From assembly GCA_963666465.1 (NCBI GenBank), contig OY762824.1, forward strand, positions 186,001-250,000: 64,000 nt of DNA, in the 5' to 3' direction. Of this stretch, positions 10,901-19,918 are shown piece by piece. Both the position numbers and the translations under genes were made by a program. The DNA comes from VXYL01 sp963666465. Its GTDB lineage: Bacteria > Pseudomonadota > Gammaproteobacteria > Pseudomonadales > Azotimanducaceae. Under the pieces are notes generated by a model. That model saw only the letters and a list, made by a program, of their open reading frames with translations. It made no database searches and was not told the DNA's origin. The stretch's first letter is position 1. Each line of letters begins with the position of its first letter.

Positions 10901-11239
10901 GGTGAGCGTATCGAGGCGCATGTTGTCGGCGTCACCAATGCCGCGCAGGAGGAGACCTTCGCTGGCCCGGAACCAGATTTGACGCAAGAGATGCTCGGGC
11001 ACTGGATCAAGGCGTGGCGCCGAGGCGCCTCGGAACTGGTGCCGCTGTTCCCGAAGACCTCCTGGACATGGGCGCAGACCCAAGACGAGGGCAAGGCGTG
11101 GCGCGCCTGGACAGACGGCGACTGGTCCGAGAGCCAGGACGAATACCTTCGGCTCCTGTGCCCAAGGGGCCCGGACACCAAGGGCTTTCGTGACCTTGCC
11201 AACGCGTTGCTCGGCCCCCTTGCCAAGAGGCAGTCGTGA
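7940..11239 (+). CDS. recC: exodeoxyribonuclease V gamma subunit RecC
   Basis: RecC recognises Chi and splits the duplex within RecBCD during double-strand break repair. At 1099 residues it is close to the enteric length of about 1120. It shows the N-terminal inactive helicase-like start (FRLHVSNRLEELAGGLADEM), PHPVLGRWLALELA and HLFALSPCREFW. It overlaps recB by four bases (GTGA). A segment around residues 210-232 (DKEKEFNANPYDINLK) is encoded by a strikingly AT-rich stretch inside this GC-rich gene. The first 15 or so residues are uncertain. Confidence 0.93.
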   Translation: MHSGRCRPLSAAVPSFRLHVSNRLEELAGGLADEMRARPGDPLAPERIVVPHPVLGRWLALELAERLGIAAHLKIELPAEFAWSLMRSVVDLPKEQPFAPSALRWRVFNVMGRWGQEDDLGRYLIDADPRKRFALADRLARVYDRCLLYRPEWIREWQSGEAPHWQAQVWRELAAPGIGQHWVDAVDAFERASRAKRSSAPIQPELFDQVADKEKEFNANPYDINLKERISFFGVDSLSPSYLAMLRAAAPDNDIHLFALSPCREFWADTRSRRELPPAADAEPYLSEGNELLAAWGRAARDTQVLLADDLGVGAPEETYSESAADTRLGRVQTDILDLRLAAEAAESGIAKDDSIQIHVCHSATREAEVLHDRLLGLFDTHDDIQPADVLVLTPNMDEYAPAIEAVFDSVGTIPFNIGRLRRRDGAAVRAFLDLLALPGSRYPVSRVLAPLRASSVASRFGIRDTDLAEVRGWVANAGIHWGIGDHDVPSSSRHTWRNGLNRLLLGYALAGSADWFGDLASCELDRFGNDDPDRYERLGRFIRYCELAFELDIIAGETLSPSDWARRLRETVLAPFFAAEHPLPEVAREADTVARLIDDLEEEWRIADIDGAIPFPVVQDALAEMGAASSRAVARLADGVTVAPLGVGQVFPAKVVCAVGMNDRAFPRHHAPPSFDIVASDSRRPGDRDLRDEDRLAFLTALLSARQAFLVTYTGRELREDSTIPPSVAVSEFMDYLTRRFGDPAVSLRHPLQPFNRRYFRGEEENDAEEDTGGDGSGDALFSYSDPMALAAAAVRDAGAATLAQHRLLGTLPPPARQESEVELAQLIRFAAHPAKHFAQTRLGLRLEIEDEDPASDEEPLALNYLQQWQLKDGLFDLARGELDEAGAEWLVRAQGLLPPGNLGATEHRRGAVQVATLRQALAPHAEHLEASPAPVDIDVQGVRLTGEVAGYVPSRARFLWWRIGRIREKDRIEAWLRLLVLTCSVGERIEAHVVGVTNAAQEETFAGPEPDLTQEMLGHWIKAWRRGASELVPLFPKTSWTWAQTQDEGKAWRAWTDGDWSESQDEYLRLLCPRGPDTKGFRDLANALLGPLAKRQS
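8572..8635 (+). other. AT-rich patch inside recC
   Basis: About 60 bases (gataaagaaaaggaattcaa and onward) are mostly A and T while the flanks are GC-rich. The reading frame stays open and the patch encodes a charged, asparagine-rich loop just before the conserved RISFFGVDSL segment. Confidence 0.6.
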
Positions 11240-14200
11240 GCGGCACGGAGGATCCGCTCGACATCCCCCTGCACGGGCACTTGCTCATTCAAGCCAGTGC
11301 CGGCACGGGCAAGACCTATGCCCTCACGACGCTCGTCGCCCGGCTCCTCGTGGAGACGGAGCACACCATCGACCAGCTCCTGGTGGTCACCTTCACCAAC
11401 GCCGCCACCGGCGAACTCCAGGACCGTCTTCGGCGCACCCTCGCCGCAACGCTGGCGCACTTGCGCGCCGACGACGGCAACGGCGAGACAGACAGCCAGG
11501 CGGCCTCACTTGCCGCGCGCTGGCGGGACTTCGACATCGACGAGGCCAAGGCCGCCGCCCGCATCGCTCGATCGCTGCAGGACTTCGACCGCGCCAACGT
11601 CGCCACCATCCACTCTTTCTGCCAGCGAGCCCTCACGGAATTCGCCTTCGACGGCACCCTTCCCTTCGGCTTCGAGCTCGGTGGCATCGATACGCTGGAA
11701 GTGGCGGCCGCGGTGCGCGACTTCTGGCGCATCCACATGACGGACGCCCAGGCGCCGCTGCTGGAAATCGCCCGCGAGCGTGGCTTCACGCCGGCGGAAC
11801 TCGCCAAGTGGAGCGGACGCCAGCTTGGCAACCCCGAATCGGAGGTGTGGGGAGCGCCGGACCTGGGCGCGGACTTCGAGGAACGCTTCCACTCCGCATA
11901 CGAGCGCTGGCAGCGGGCGACCACCGCAACGAGGGACGCCTGGCAAGATCACGGCAAGGACTATCTCGAGGCGCTGGCGAAGCTCAGGTGGTACAAGAAC
12001 AGTCAAGCCAAGATCCGCAACGCTCGCGAGCAGGCCCGCGCGGTCTTCGAAGGGGGCATGGAAGGGCTTCCGCTCGCTACCGCCATGTATCTGAGCCCAA
12101 CGAGTCTCGCCAATGTCCTCCTCAAGGGACAGGCGTTGCCCGACAGTCCGATGGTTGACTGCTTCGAGACGTTGGGGGCCGCCGCCCACGAGGTGGACGA
12201 ACTGAGTGCCTCGTGGCTGCGCGCCCAACGCCATCAGGTGTTGCAGGAGACCCGAACGCGCCTGTCCCGCCGAGCGTGGGACGATCGCCGCCTCAGCTTC
12301 AACGACCTGCTTTCGGAACTGCATCGAGCCCTCACCGCCGACGGCGGCGACGTGCTCGCGGCGCGCATCCGCCAGCGCTATCCACGCGCCCTGATCGACG
12401 AATTCCAGGACACGGACCGATTGCAGGCGCAGATCTTCGAGCGCATCTATCCTGCCGGCGCGCATGGCAGCGGCCTCACGGTGGTAGGCGACCCCAAGCA
12501 GTCCATCTATCGCTTCCGGGGCGCCGACGTGTTCGCCTACATCAAGGCGACCCGCGACACCGAACGAAAGCTGCACCTTGCCCGAAACTACCGCTCCACT
12601 CCTGGCCTCGTGCGTGCGGTCAACGCGGTGTTCGGTCGAGCGCGGCCATTCCTGCTGCCGGAAATCGACCACGATCCGGTGCAGGCGGCCACCGACCGAA
12701 CCGCTGACCTCGTGCTTCCGAACAATGCGGACACGGCGCCATTCCAGATTCGCCTGCTGCCGCCGTTCAAGGAGGGCAAGCCGCGCAAGGACGAGGTGGC
12801 GGACCTGGCGGCGACGTTTGCCGCCAGCGAAGTCGCCGAGCTGCTCGCCGGCGGCGCGACGCTGCGAGGTCGCCCGCTCATCGGCGCCGACGTTGCCGTG
12901 CTCGTGCGCACCACGAACCAGGGCCAGAAGATGGCGCAGGCACTGCGCGGCCTCGGCGTGCAATGCGTGGAGATGGACGACACGAGCGTCTTCAACACCC
13001 CGGAGGCGACAGACCTGCACCGCCTGCTTGCAGCCCTGGCGGACGACTCGTCGTTCGCGGCTTCTGCCCGCTTGCGTGGCGCGCTTGCCTCGGACCTCTT
13101 CGGGCTGCGACTTCAGGACGTGGTTGCGCTGCAAGACGACGACCGAAACTGGACCCTGTGGCACGAACGGGCTGCGTCTTGGCGGCGCATGTGGGCGCGA
13201 AGCGGGGTCGCCACCCTGGTGCGTCATCTCCTGTTCGACCCCGACCTCGACTGCGCCCGGAAGTTGCTGGTTTCCGACGGCGGCTTGCGTCGGCTCACCA
13301 ATGTCCTGCACCTGGCAGACCTGTTGCGCGAAGCCGAATCCCGCGAGCGATTGGCGCCACCGGGCCTGGTGGAGTGGTTCGCCCGACAAGACCCGGAGCA
13401 GCGCGGCGACGAGGCAACCCAGCTTCGGCTTGAGAGCGACGACGACCTGGTTCGCATCATCACCATGCACCGCAGCAAGGGGCTGGAGTTCCCCATCGTC
13501 TTTCTGCCCTTCGCCTGGTATCGCCGGCAGCCTCGGACGCGGCGAGACGAACCATCGGCGGAGTATCACGATCGCGAGGCTGCCGACTTCCCCACGATCT
13601 TGGACCTCGACCCATCCGACGACGCCAGGCTTGCCGAAGCGATTGAGGATCAGTCCGACGAACTGCGCCTGTTCTATGTCGCGGTGACGCGGGCGCAGCA
13701 CCGCTGCGTCGTCACCTGGACAAGCGCGCGCGACTCCGAATATGCACCCCCAGCATGGCTCATCCATCGTGGCGACGATCCGAACGAGCCCTCGAAGCGG
13801 GCATACAAGACATCCGCCAAGCACGTACGCAGCCTCAACCCCGACGCATTGCAGGCTGAACTCACCGCCTGGGCAGCCCAGCATGACGACATCGCGGTGC
13901 GTGAAGTGGAAGTGAAGGCACACTCCGTTGAGGCGGATGCAATGCCCAACGAGGCCCCCCCTGGCGCTACCCCCCTCCGCGGAAGCCGCAAGGCTTCCGC
14001 GGAGGGGGGGACTGCGCCGAAGTCCGAGCCTCACGAGACTCTGCGCGCCCGCCAACTGGGCCGAGAGCTAGCGCGGATTCGCCAGATGACCAGCTATTCC
14101 GCCCTCGCGGCGCAAGCCGGAGCGGCGGTTTCGGCAAACGAACACGACGCTGTCGAGGCGGCCGACCATGACCAGTCGGAACAGTCTCCAGGCAGTGGCG

Positions 14201-14997
14201 AGCCGGTGGGGGAGTCGCCGCCCAAGGGCACGCTTGACCTCGGCGCAGCACCGCCGGAGTTGACGCCGGATGACGCCGCCGATGCGTTTGCCTTTCCTCG
14301 CGGCCCACGCGCCGGCGATTGCCTGCACGGCATTCTGGAGGTGCGGCTCGACCCGGAGCGCGACCTTGACGAGGAGATCCAGCGCTCACTGCGGCGCTGG
14401 CGCGTTGGCGAGGAATGGGCACCGGTGGCGAAGCGGATGGTAGAGAGCGTTCGCCAGACGCCATTGGGCGAGCAAGGCCACGGCTTTCGTCTCGACGACC
14501 TGTCGCGTCCGATTCCGGAGATGGAGTTCCGGCTGCCAGCCAGGGGGCTCGACCGCAGCCGCCTCGGCGACTGCCTGCAGGCGCACGGCTACCCGCATCC
14601 CTTCGGTGCCAAGGGCCTGTCCAAGGTGGAGGGGTTTCTCCAAGGCTTCATCGACCTCGTCGCGTGCCACGACGGACGCTGGTATGTGATCGACTACAAG
14701 TCGAACTGGCTCGGCGACCGGCTGGCGGACTACTCGCCGGATGCCTTGGGAGCGGCCATGGAGCATCACGGCTATCACCTGCAATATCTGCTCTATCTGA
14801 CCGCCCTGCACCGGATGCTGGGATTGCGCCTGCCGGACTACGATTACGACCGCCACATGGGCGGGACGCTGTACCTGTTTCTGCGCGCCATGCGCCCCAG
14901 ATTGCCCGGTCACGGCGTTTTTCACGACCTGCCGCCGCGCCAATGCATCGAGGCCATCGACGCCTGCCTCGCCGGGGCGCCGGAGGAAGGGCCGTGA
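11236..14997 (+). CDS. recB: exodeoxyribonuclease V beta subunit RecB
   Basis: The 1253-residue protein is the 3'-5' helicase and nuclease of RecBCD. Walker A is ASAGTGKTYAL (about 20-30), the UvrD-type DEFQDTD motif lies near 390, VVGDPKQSIYRFRGAD near 418, and HRSKGLEFPIVFLPF near 745. The C-terminal nuclease motif is WYVIDYKSNWLG near 1150, with conserved Asp and Lys. The GTG start overlaps recC and the stop overlaps recD (GTGA), so the three genes form one coupled operon. Between the helicase and nuclease domains lies a long low-complexity linker containing a perfect in-frame palindrome. Confidence 0.95.
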   Translation: MSGTEDPLDIPLHGHLLIQASAGTGKTYALTTLVARLLVETEHTIDQLLVVTFTNAATGELQDRLRRTLAATLAHLRADDGNGETDSQAASLAARWRDFDIDEAKAAARIARSLQDFDRANVATIHSFCQRALTEFAFDGTLPFGFELGGIDTLEVAAAVRDFWRIHMTDAQAPLLEIARERGFTPAELAKWSGRQLGNPESEVWGAPDLGADFEERFHSAYERWQRATTATRDAWQDHGKDYLEALAKLRWYKNSQAKIRNAREQARAVFEGGMEGLPLATAMYLSPTSLANVLLKGQALPDSPMVDCFETLGAAAHEVDELSASWLRAQRHQVLQETRTRLSRRAWDDRRLSFNDLLSELHRALTADGGDVLAARIRQRYPRALIDEFQDTDRLQAQIFERIYPAGAHGSGLTVVGDPKQSIYRFRGADVFAYIKATRDTERKLHLARNYRSTPGLVRAVNAVFGRARPFLLPEIDHDPVQAATDRTADLVLPNNADTAPFQIRLLPPFKEGKPRKDEVADLAATFAASEVAELLAGGATLRGRPLIGADVAVLVRTTNQGQKMAQALRGLGVQCVEMDDTSVFNTPEATDLHRLLAALADDSSFAASARLRGALASDLFGLRLQDVVALQDDDRNWTLWHERAASWRRMWARSGVATLVRHLLFDPDLDCARKLLVSDGGLRRLTNVLHLADLLREAESRERLAPPGLVEWFARQDPEQRGDEATQLRLESDDDLVRIITMHRSKGLEFPIVFLPFAWYRRQPRTRRDEPSAEYHDREAADFPTILDLDPSDDARLAEAIEDQSDELRLFYVAVTRAQHRCVVTWTSARDSEYAPPAWLIHRGDDPNEPSKRAYKTSAKHVRSLNPDALQAELTAWAAQHDDIAVREVEVKAHSVEADAMPNEAPPGATPLRGSRKASAEGGTAPKSEPHETLRARQLGRELARIRQMTSYSALAAQAGAAVSANEHDAVEAADHDQSEQSPGSGEPVGESPPKGTLDLGAAPPELTPDDAADAFAFPRGPRAGDCLHGILEVRLDPERDLDEEIQRSLRRWRVGEEWAPVAKRMVESVRQTPLGEQGHGFRLDDLSRPIPEMEFRLPARGLDRSRLGDCLQAHGYPHPFGAKGLSKVEGFLQGFIDLVACHDGRWYVIDYKSNWLGDRLADYSPDALGAAMEHHGYHLQYLLYLTALHRMLGLRLPDYDYDRHMGGTLYLFLRAMRPRLPGHGVFHDLPPRQCIEAIDACLAGAPEEGP
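13970..14009. repeat. 18-bp-stem palindrome with GCAA loop inside recB
   Basis: The left arm CCCCCCTCCGCGGAAGCC and right arm GGCTTCCGCGGAGGGGGG are exact reverse complements separated by GCAA, a GNRA-type tetraloop. It lies in frame within recB and adds about 13 residues (TPLRGSRKASAEG) to the domain linker. It looks like an inserted palindromic element tolerated in a flexible region. Confidence 0.75.
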
Positions 14998-16781
14998 GCA
15001 CATCCGACCTGGATCGATTGCGCGAGGCGGGCCTGTTGGCCGACATCGACCGCCACTTTGCCCTTCTCATGGCTGAACTCGGTGCGACGCCAAGCGTGGC
15101 GCTGACGGCGGCCGTCGCAAGCGCTCGGCATCGCGCCGGCCACACCTGTCTGCCGCTGGCAGGTTGCGCCGGTCAGCCTGTCGCCCGAATCGCCGACTGG
15201 CTTGTCGGCACCGGCACTTCCTTGGAAAAGAAGGCGCTTCGCAACGTTGCCGACGTTCGGCTGCCGCAACTTGGCGAATTGCGAGCGGACCTGGCTGCCA
15301 GCGATGTCGTGGAAACGTCGATTCCGCCAATCGAGACCAATGGCGGCGAGCGCTGTCCCCTGGTTCTCGACGGCAGTCGTCTCTACCTGCACCGGGTGTT
15401 CGAGGCGGAACGGCGAGTCGCGGAACGGCTCAAGGCAACCGCAAGCCGGGGCGCCGGAGAGCCTGCAGGCCTTCAGGACACCATGGCGCGGCTCTTCCCC
15501 AACGCAGGAGACGAGCTTCGCAGCGCAGCAAGAGCGGCGACTGCCAGCCGAGTCTGCATCGTTACCGGGGGGCCGGGCACCGGCAAGACGACGATGGCGG
15601 CACGGCTCATCGCCTTGCTGGTGGAACTCGAGTTCACCCACCCACGCCGCATCGCCTTGGCGACGCCCACGGGCAAGGCAGCGACGCGCCTGCAGGAGTC
15701 GGTGGCCTCGCAGATGGTCGAGCTGGTGAATCGGGTTCCAACGCTCAGGCAATTCGCACCCACCGCGAGCACGGCACACTCGTTGCTTGGCCGAGGCCGC
15801 CTCGCCCGTCTCGACACGCTGATCGTGGACGAGTGCTCCATGCTGGACCTCAAGCTGATCGCGCGCCTCCTTGCCGAGCTTTCCGAAGACGCGAGACTGA
15901 TCCTGCTCGGCGACGCCGCCCAGCTGTCTTCGGTGGCCCCGGGCTCCGTGTTCAGCGACCTTTGCGGCGCCGGCGAATCTTGCGCATCCGCACTCGCCGC
16001 CTCCCTGGTGCGGCTGACCACCAGCCACCGCTTTGCCAAGGCCGGAGGCATTGGCCGCCTTGCCGCCGCCGTCGTGGACGGCAACGCCCAAGCCGCCATC
16101 GCCAGCCTCGAGGACCCAGCAGACCCGGCGGTGGCCCTGGCCCCGCTGTCCGAGGATGAATTCGAGATCTTCGCGACCGAATACGCGCTGAAAGATTGTG
16201 TGCCCCTGATCGAGGCCATTCGTCGCGGCGAGGACGCTTCCTTCCCGTCCCGTCGCATCCTCTGCGCCCACCGCACCGGCGCTTTCGGCATCCGTCGCTT
16301 CAGCCGGGTGGTGGAACGCTGCCTGCGCGAACGCAACCTGATTCGGAACGCCGACGAGTTCTACGTCGGCCGTCCCATCATCATCACCCGCAACGACCGC
16401 CCCACCGGCCTATCCAACGGCGACACCGGCATCGTCATCCCCGGCAACGACGGCCTCCGCCAGGTCTGGTTCCCCGACCTGTCCCCCGCCGGCGCAGAAG
16501 AACGCTTTCTGGTCGCCCCTGCCCGCCTCCCCGAACACGAGAGCTTCTTCGCCCTGACCGTCCACCGGGCCCAGGGCTCCGAATACGACGAAGTCGGATT
16601 CATCCCCGGCCCCGCCGAATCCCGCGTCAACACCCGGGAGCTCCTCTACACCGCCGCAACCCGAGCCCGCCAAAAGGTCATCATCCACGCCACCCGATCC
16701 ACCATCCAAACCACGATAGCGCGCAAAACCGAGCGAGCATCGGGCCTGATGCACCGGTTGAGCGCAGGCAGCAGAAAATGA
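14994..16781 (+). CDS. recD: exodeoxyribonuclease V alpha subunit RecD
   Basis: RecD, 595 residues, is the 5'-3' helicase of the complex. Motifs include Walker A VTGGPGTGKTTMAARL (about 186-200), LIVDECSMLDLKL (Walker B), LLGDAAQLSSVAPGSVF, and the C-terminal LTVHRAQGSEYDEV and YTAATRARQKV. The GTG start overlaps the recB stop. The length is close to the enteric 608 residues, and nothing important appears to be missing. Confidence 0.95.
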   Translation: MSTSDLDRLREAGLLADIDRHFALLMAELGATPSVALTAAVASARHRAGHTCLPLAGCAGQPVARIADWLVGTGTSLEKKALRNVADVRLPQLGELRADLAASDVVETSIPPIETNGGERCPLVLDGSRLYLHRVFEAERRVAERLKATASRGAGEPAGLQDTMARLFPNAGDELRSAARAATASRVCIVTGGPGTGKTTMAARLIALLVELEFTHPRRIALATPTGKAATRLQESVASQMVELVNRVPTLRQFAPTASTAHSLLGRGRLARLDTLIVDECSMLDLKLIARLLAELSEDARLILLGDAAQLSSVAPGSVFSDLCGAGESCASALAASLVRLTTSHRFAKAGGIGRLAAAVVDGNAQAAIASLEDPADPAVALAPLSEDEFEIFATEYALKDCVPLIEAIRRGEDASFPSRRILCAHRTGAFGIRRFSRVVERCLRERNLIRNADEFYVGRPIIITRNDRPTGLSNGDTGIVIPGNDGLRQVWFPDLSPAGAEERFLVAPARLPEHESFFALTVHRAQGSEYDEVGFIPGPAESRVNTRELLYTAATRARQKVIIHATRSTIQTTIARKTERASGLMHRLSAGSRK

Positions 16782-16856
16782 CCCAAGGGACTTCCAACAT
16801 CGAACGACGTTCCCTGTGCTGTCGTTTTCAACAGCACACCACCAAGGGTTGAATGC

Positions 16857-17774
16857 ATGGCATTGGCGACGGAGATCGTGCCCCTGCAAGCCATTGAATC
16901 ATCGGCAATCGACGACTTCCCACTATCGCCGATTCCTGCCGTCAACGTCGCCACAGTTCCGCAGCGCAGCCCATTGAGATACCCCGGCGGAAAAACCTGG
17001 CTGATCCCGCACATTCGCCATTGGCTCCGCTTTCGGCGCATCCGACCTGACCTCCTTCTCGAACCATTCGCCGGAGGCGGCATCGTGTCCCTCACTGCTG
17101 TCATGGAGGGTCTGACGCGTCGCTGCCTGATGTGCGAACGAGACCACGATGTCGCAGCTTTCTGGCATTCGGCGCTTCGCCACGGTCCAGCACTACGGGA
17201 GCGCGTGAGGACCTTCCATCCGACCGCCGAGGGCATTCGACACTTGGCGGAGAGCGACGTGACCGAGGTCGTCGAACATGGCTTTCGGACGCTGGTGCTC
17301 AACCGGACCAGGCGGGGTGGCATCCTTGCGCCCGGAGCTTCCTTGCAGCGGCGAGGCGAGAATGGCAAGGGCATCTCGTCTCGCTGGTACCCGCAAACCA
17401 TTGATGCGCGCCTTGCGGAAATCGAACGCCACGCCGACAGAATCACCTTCTGCGAGACTGACGGCGTACAGTTCCTGGAAGCGATATCAGCCGCACCGGA
17501 GAAGACCGTCGTGTTTGTCGACCCTCCCTACACCGCAGGCGGCAAACAGGCAGGCAAGCGGCTGTATGCCCACAACGAGATCGATCACGGCAGGTTGTTC
17601 GAGTTGCTGGCGGACCAACGTTCAGACTTCATGATGACGTACGACTGCGCCCCGGAGATTCTCCATTTGGTACGGAAGCACAGGTTCTGCGCAGTCAAGG
17701 TCATGATGAAGAACACGCACCACAATCGCCTTCCGGAGCTGCTCGTCACTCCCCATCCCCTGTTTGGCGGCTAA
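16857..17774 (+). CDS. Dam-type (D12 class) DNA adenine N6-methyltransferase
   Basis: The 305-residue enzyme shows the order of motifs of alpha-class adenine methyltransferases: PLRYPGGKTWLIPHI (motif X, about 39-53), LLEPFAGGGIVSL (motif I, SAM binding, about 66-78) and VVFVDPPYTAGGKQAG (motif IV DPPY, about 217-232). It would methylate adenine in a short target site. It converges with a nuclease-like gene and a ParB-like gene on the other strand, 80 bases away, which suggests a modification partner in a restriction-like module and not a housekeeping Dam. The N-terminal 35 residues are not typical and may overextend the start. Confidence 0.85.
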   Translation: MALATEIVPLQAIESSAIDDFPLSPIPAVNVATVPQRSPLRYPGGKTWLIPHIRHWLRFRRIRPDLLLEPFAGGGIVSLTAVMEGLTRRCLMCERDHDVAAFWHSALRHGPALRERVRTFHPTAEGIRHLAESDVTEVVEHGFRTLVLNRTRRGGILAPGASLQRRGENGKGISSRWYPQTIDARLAEIERHADRITFCETDGVQFLEAISAAPEKTVVFVDPPYTAGGKQAGKRLYAHNEIDHGRLFELLADQRSDFMMTYDCAPEILHLVRKHRFCAVKVMMKNTHHNRLPELLVTPHPLFGG

Positions 17775-17854
17775 AGTTCGCGGTGACCACAGAGCGCCTT
17801 GGCATTGGCGAGTGGTTCGTCGGAGGTCCCCAAAAAAGAACGGAGGGGGCCTGC

Positions 17855-18811
17855 TTAAGTCGTGTGGCGTTGGGGAGCCGTCGCGCCGAGCACGCTACTG
17901 ACCATCCCAAGGGCGGCATCCGTCCAGCCGTCGAGTCGCTGCGCTAGTTCGGCACTCAGGTCCGGGCAGAAGTCGACGATGCGACATCGGTCAAAAAGGA
18001 GACCCGCGTCAACAGCCGTTTCGCGCAAGCGAGCCCGGTCCTCTGCCTCCGATACAACGAAGGTCCGAACTGGGAGCACTCCGAACGGTATTTGAATCCA
18101 CTTGTCGCAAAACGCGCCCGGTTGTAGCTGGGCGACGTCACGCCGCCAGCTTGTTCCGGTCTTGCACTGTGCAAAAAGGATCAGCTTGCCCGGCAACCCG
18201 TCGGCAAACGCCTTCCAAGCCACAACATCCAGCTTGCCATCTCGTGTGCGTCGGATCCCACCGGCACGATTGGCGTAACCACCGCCCTCGGCCAGTGCGC
18301 GGCACAGATTGTCCACCCTTTCGACGAAAGTCGTGCGTTCGGCTGTGCCGAAGACCACCGCACAAGCACCATCCCCGAGATAGCTACGCAAGACGGCCTC
18401 GGTCAGCTGCTCCAGCAGATGCGTGCCGTCGATGTTCGCGAAAACGCGGTCTCTCTCCATATTCAATCTGGTGCTCAACAGCAGATAGCAATAGACGCGG
18501 CCTCGCAAACCACGCAACTTGGTCTGGTCGGAGCGCAGCACAGTCCCGTTCCGATTTTGCACGAAGGGGTAGCCTGCACGACAGGCATCGGCTCGAGCCT
18601 CGATCTCATGCATGACTTGGTCGAGCATCTCGTCAATCAGGTCTTGGCTGTCCTCTATGCCTACGTTTGGGTCATTGTCGTCCGTGTGGCCAAGATAGGC
18701 GGCAACCTCTCGCACAGAGGTCGATCCTTTGGTCCATGCGAGCAGTTCGACGAAGTCCGCGAGCTCGTGGACATCCGACGACGGTGTTGGCAGCGAGGGC
18801 AACTTGAACAA
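17855..18811 (-). CDS. probable PD-(D/E)xK-type restriction endonuclease, unrecognised family
   Basis: I do not recognise the family of this 318-residue protein. Around residues 190-220 it has RDGKLDVVAW, a spacer, then KLILFAQCKTG. A strand with Asp followed by a strand ending QxK is the pattern of Mrr-like PD-(D/E)xK nucleases. The N-terminal third is acidic and helical (ADFVELLAWTKGSTSVREVAAYLG, possibly a helix-turn-helix). The TTG start follows directly on the stop of the upstream ParB-like gene, so the two are coupled. With the facing adenine methylase it probably forms a restriction-modification or defence locus. Confidence 0.6.
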   Translation of the reverse strand: MFKLPSLPTPSSDVHELADFVELLAWTKGSTSVREVAAYLGHTDDNDPNVGIEDSQDLIDEMLDQVMHEIEARADACRAGYPFVQNRNGTVLRSDQTKLRGLRGRVYCYLLLSTRLNMERDRVFANIDGTHLLEQLTEAVLRSYLGDGACAVVFGTAERTTFVERVDNLCRALAEGGGYANRAGGIRRTRDGKLDVVAWKAFADGLPGKLILFAQCKTGTSWRRDVAQLQPGAFCDKWIQIPFGVLPVRTFVVSEAEDRARLRETAVDAGLLFDRCRIVDFCPDLSAELAQRLDGWTDAALGMVSSVLGATAPQRHTT

Positions 18812-19918
18812 TCAGGCGCCCTCCCGGTCACGAGACCGGCGTCTAGCCGCTCTCCTTTTGCGCTCCATCTCTGCAAAGATGTCGTCGGCCAATTCGACAA
18901 CTGACTCCGCGCTGTCGAGGAGGACTTGCGAACCGTCGTAGCTCGTTAGGAAGGAGCGTGCCCGCTGCAACTCGCGCTTGCCTGCAAGGAGTGCCTCCTC
19001 GAAGACCCCTCGGGGGTCACGACTGATTTCGTACGCATAGCTTAAGTTGTTGCTATCGCGTAGCGCCGCAATCGCTTCGTGGTTCGCCAGAACGGCATCG
19101 AGTCGCCGAAGGTGCGGATTCTGCCGTTCAACAACTGGCGGCTCGTTGTTCTGTTTGTCGCCATACAACCAACGGCACAGTTCGCCGAGATGCTCGATTC
19201 CCTCTTCCGGAACCGGTGTAGCCGAGTCGGCCTCGACGTCTTGCAGGCGCAAGAAACTGCTGATGCCACTGTAGCCCAGGCCCGTGTACAGGTGGGAAAA
19301 CGCCAGCCGCGACCGAAACCGATTGTCCGTATCGTAAACCCCCGCCGCTTTGGCTTGCCTGAGTACCATCAAGCCGCGGTACAAGCGTTCCACCGTCCTG
19401 TGACGATCACCGATCTGCTTCGCAACGTCCGACAGCGGAACGCCGAAGGAACCATGCACTTCGGCGATGTATTCTGCCTTCGCGAAACTGCTCCACTTGG
19501 CCGGGCCGTTTACATGCTTGAATCCGAGATAGCGCCAGGCCTCCTCCCTGTTGCTGATGATTGCGGGCAGATACTCAAGGTCGGCTGTCGCTTGAGCGGA
19601 CAGTCGCGGGATCTCCCAGTTTCGGTCGTCTGCAAAGGTCCGGTCGAGCAACACCTTCACAGCGGCGAGACGCCGGTTGCCTTCGATGACCACGTACTCG
19701 CCGCGTTCCTTCGCGACAATCAGCGGCTCGTGAGAGAAGTACCCGCTAGCGGTGATGGACTGGACAAGCTCCAAAACGTCCATGGCCTCCCACAAAATGG
19801 ATATGATCTCGTCGTCCTCTGCGTTTGACTCAAGGTCGTACTCTGCTAGGCGGGGGTTGCGCTGGTCAAAGTGGAGCTCCGTAACGGGGAGCAGATCAAT
19901 CGCGGCAGGATTCGGCAT
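18812..19918 (-). CDS. ParB/Srx-domain protein linked to the methylase-nuclease module
   Basis: The 368-residue product begins PNPAAIDLLPVTELHFDQRNPRL and has EPLIVAKERGEYVVIEGNRRLAAVKVL (about 70-95), the ParB-type box in which GNRR binds a nucleotide. A helical middle part (VAKQIGDRHRTVERLYRGLMVL) looks like the ParB helix-turn-helix. The C-terminus is basic. It is neither next to parA nor near an origin, so a partition role is unlikely. ParB-like domains also occur in restriction and defence loci as NTPase or nuclease parts. Start chosen at the ATG just before the conserved domain. Confidence 0.7.
   Translation of the reverse strand: MPNPAAIDLLPVTELHFDQRNPRLAEYDLESNAEDDEIISILWEAMDVLELVQSITASGYFSHEPLIVAKERGEYVVIEGNRRLAAVKVLLDRTFADDRNWEIPRLSAQATADLEYLPAIISNREEAWRYLGFKHVNGPAKWSSFAKAEYIAEVHGSFGVPLSDVAKQIGDRHRTVERLYRGLMVLRQAKAAGVYDTDNRFRSRLAFSHLYTGLGYSGISSFLRLQDVEADSATPVPEEGIEHLGELCRWLYGDKQNNEPPVVERQNPHLRRLDAVLANHEAIAALRDSNNLSYAYEISRDPRGVFEEALLAGKRELQRARSFLTSYDGSQVLLDSAESVVELADDIFAEMERKRRAARRRSRDREGA

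Noticed and set aside
11506..14055. An 849-codon minus-strand open frame
   Set aside because: Antisense to recB, which has all helicase and nuclease motifs; the antisense peptide has none.
18812..19918. Chromosome partition ParB
   Set aside because: No parA, no parS-like sites and no origin genes nearby; coupled instead to a nuclease-like gene.
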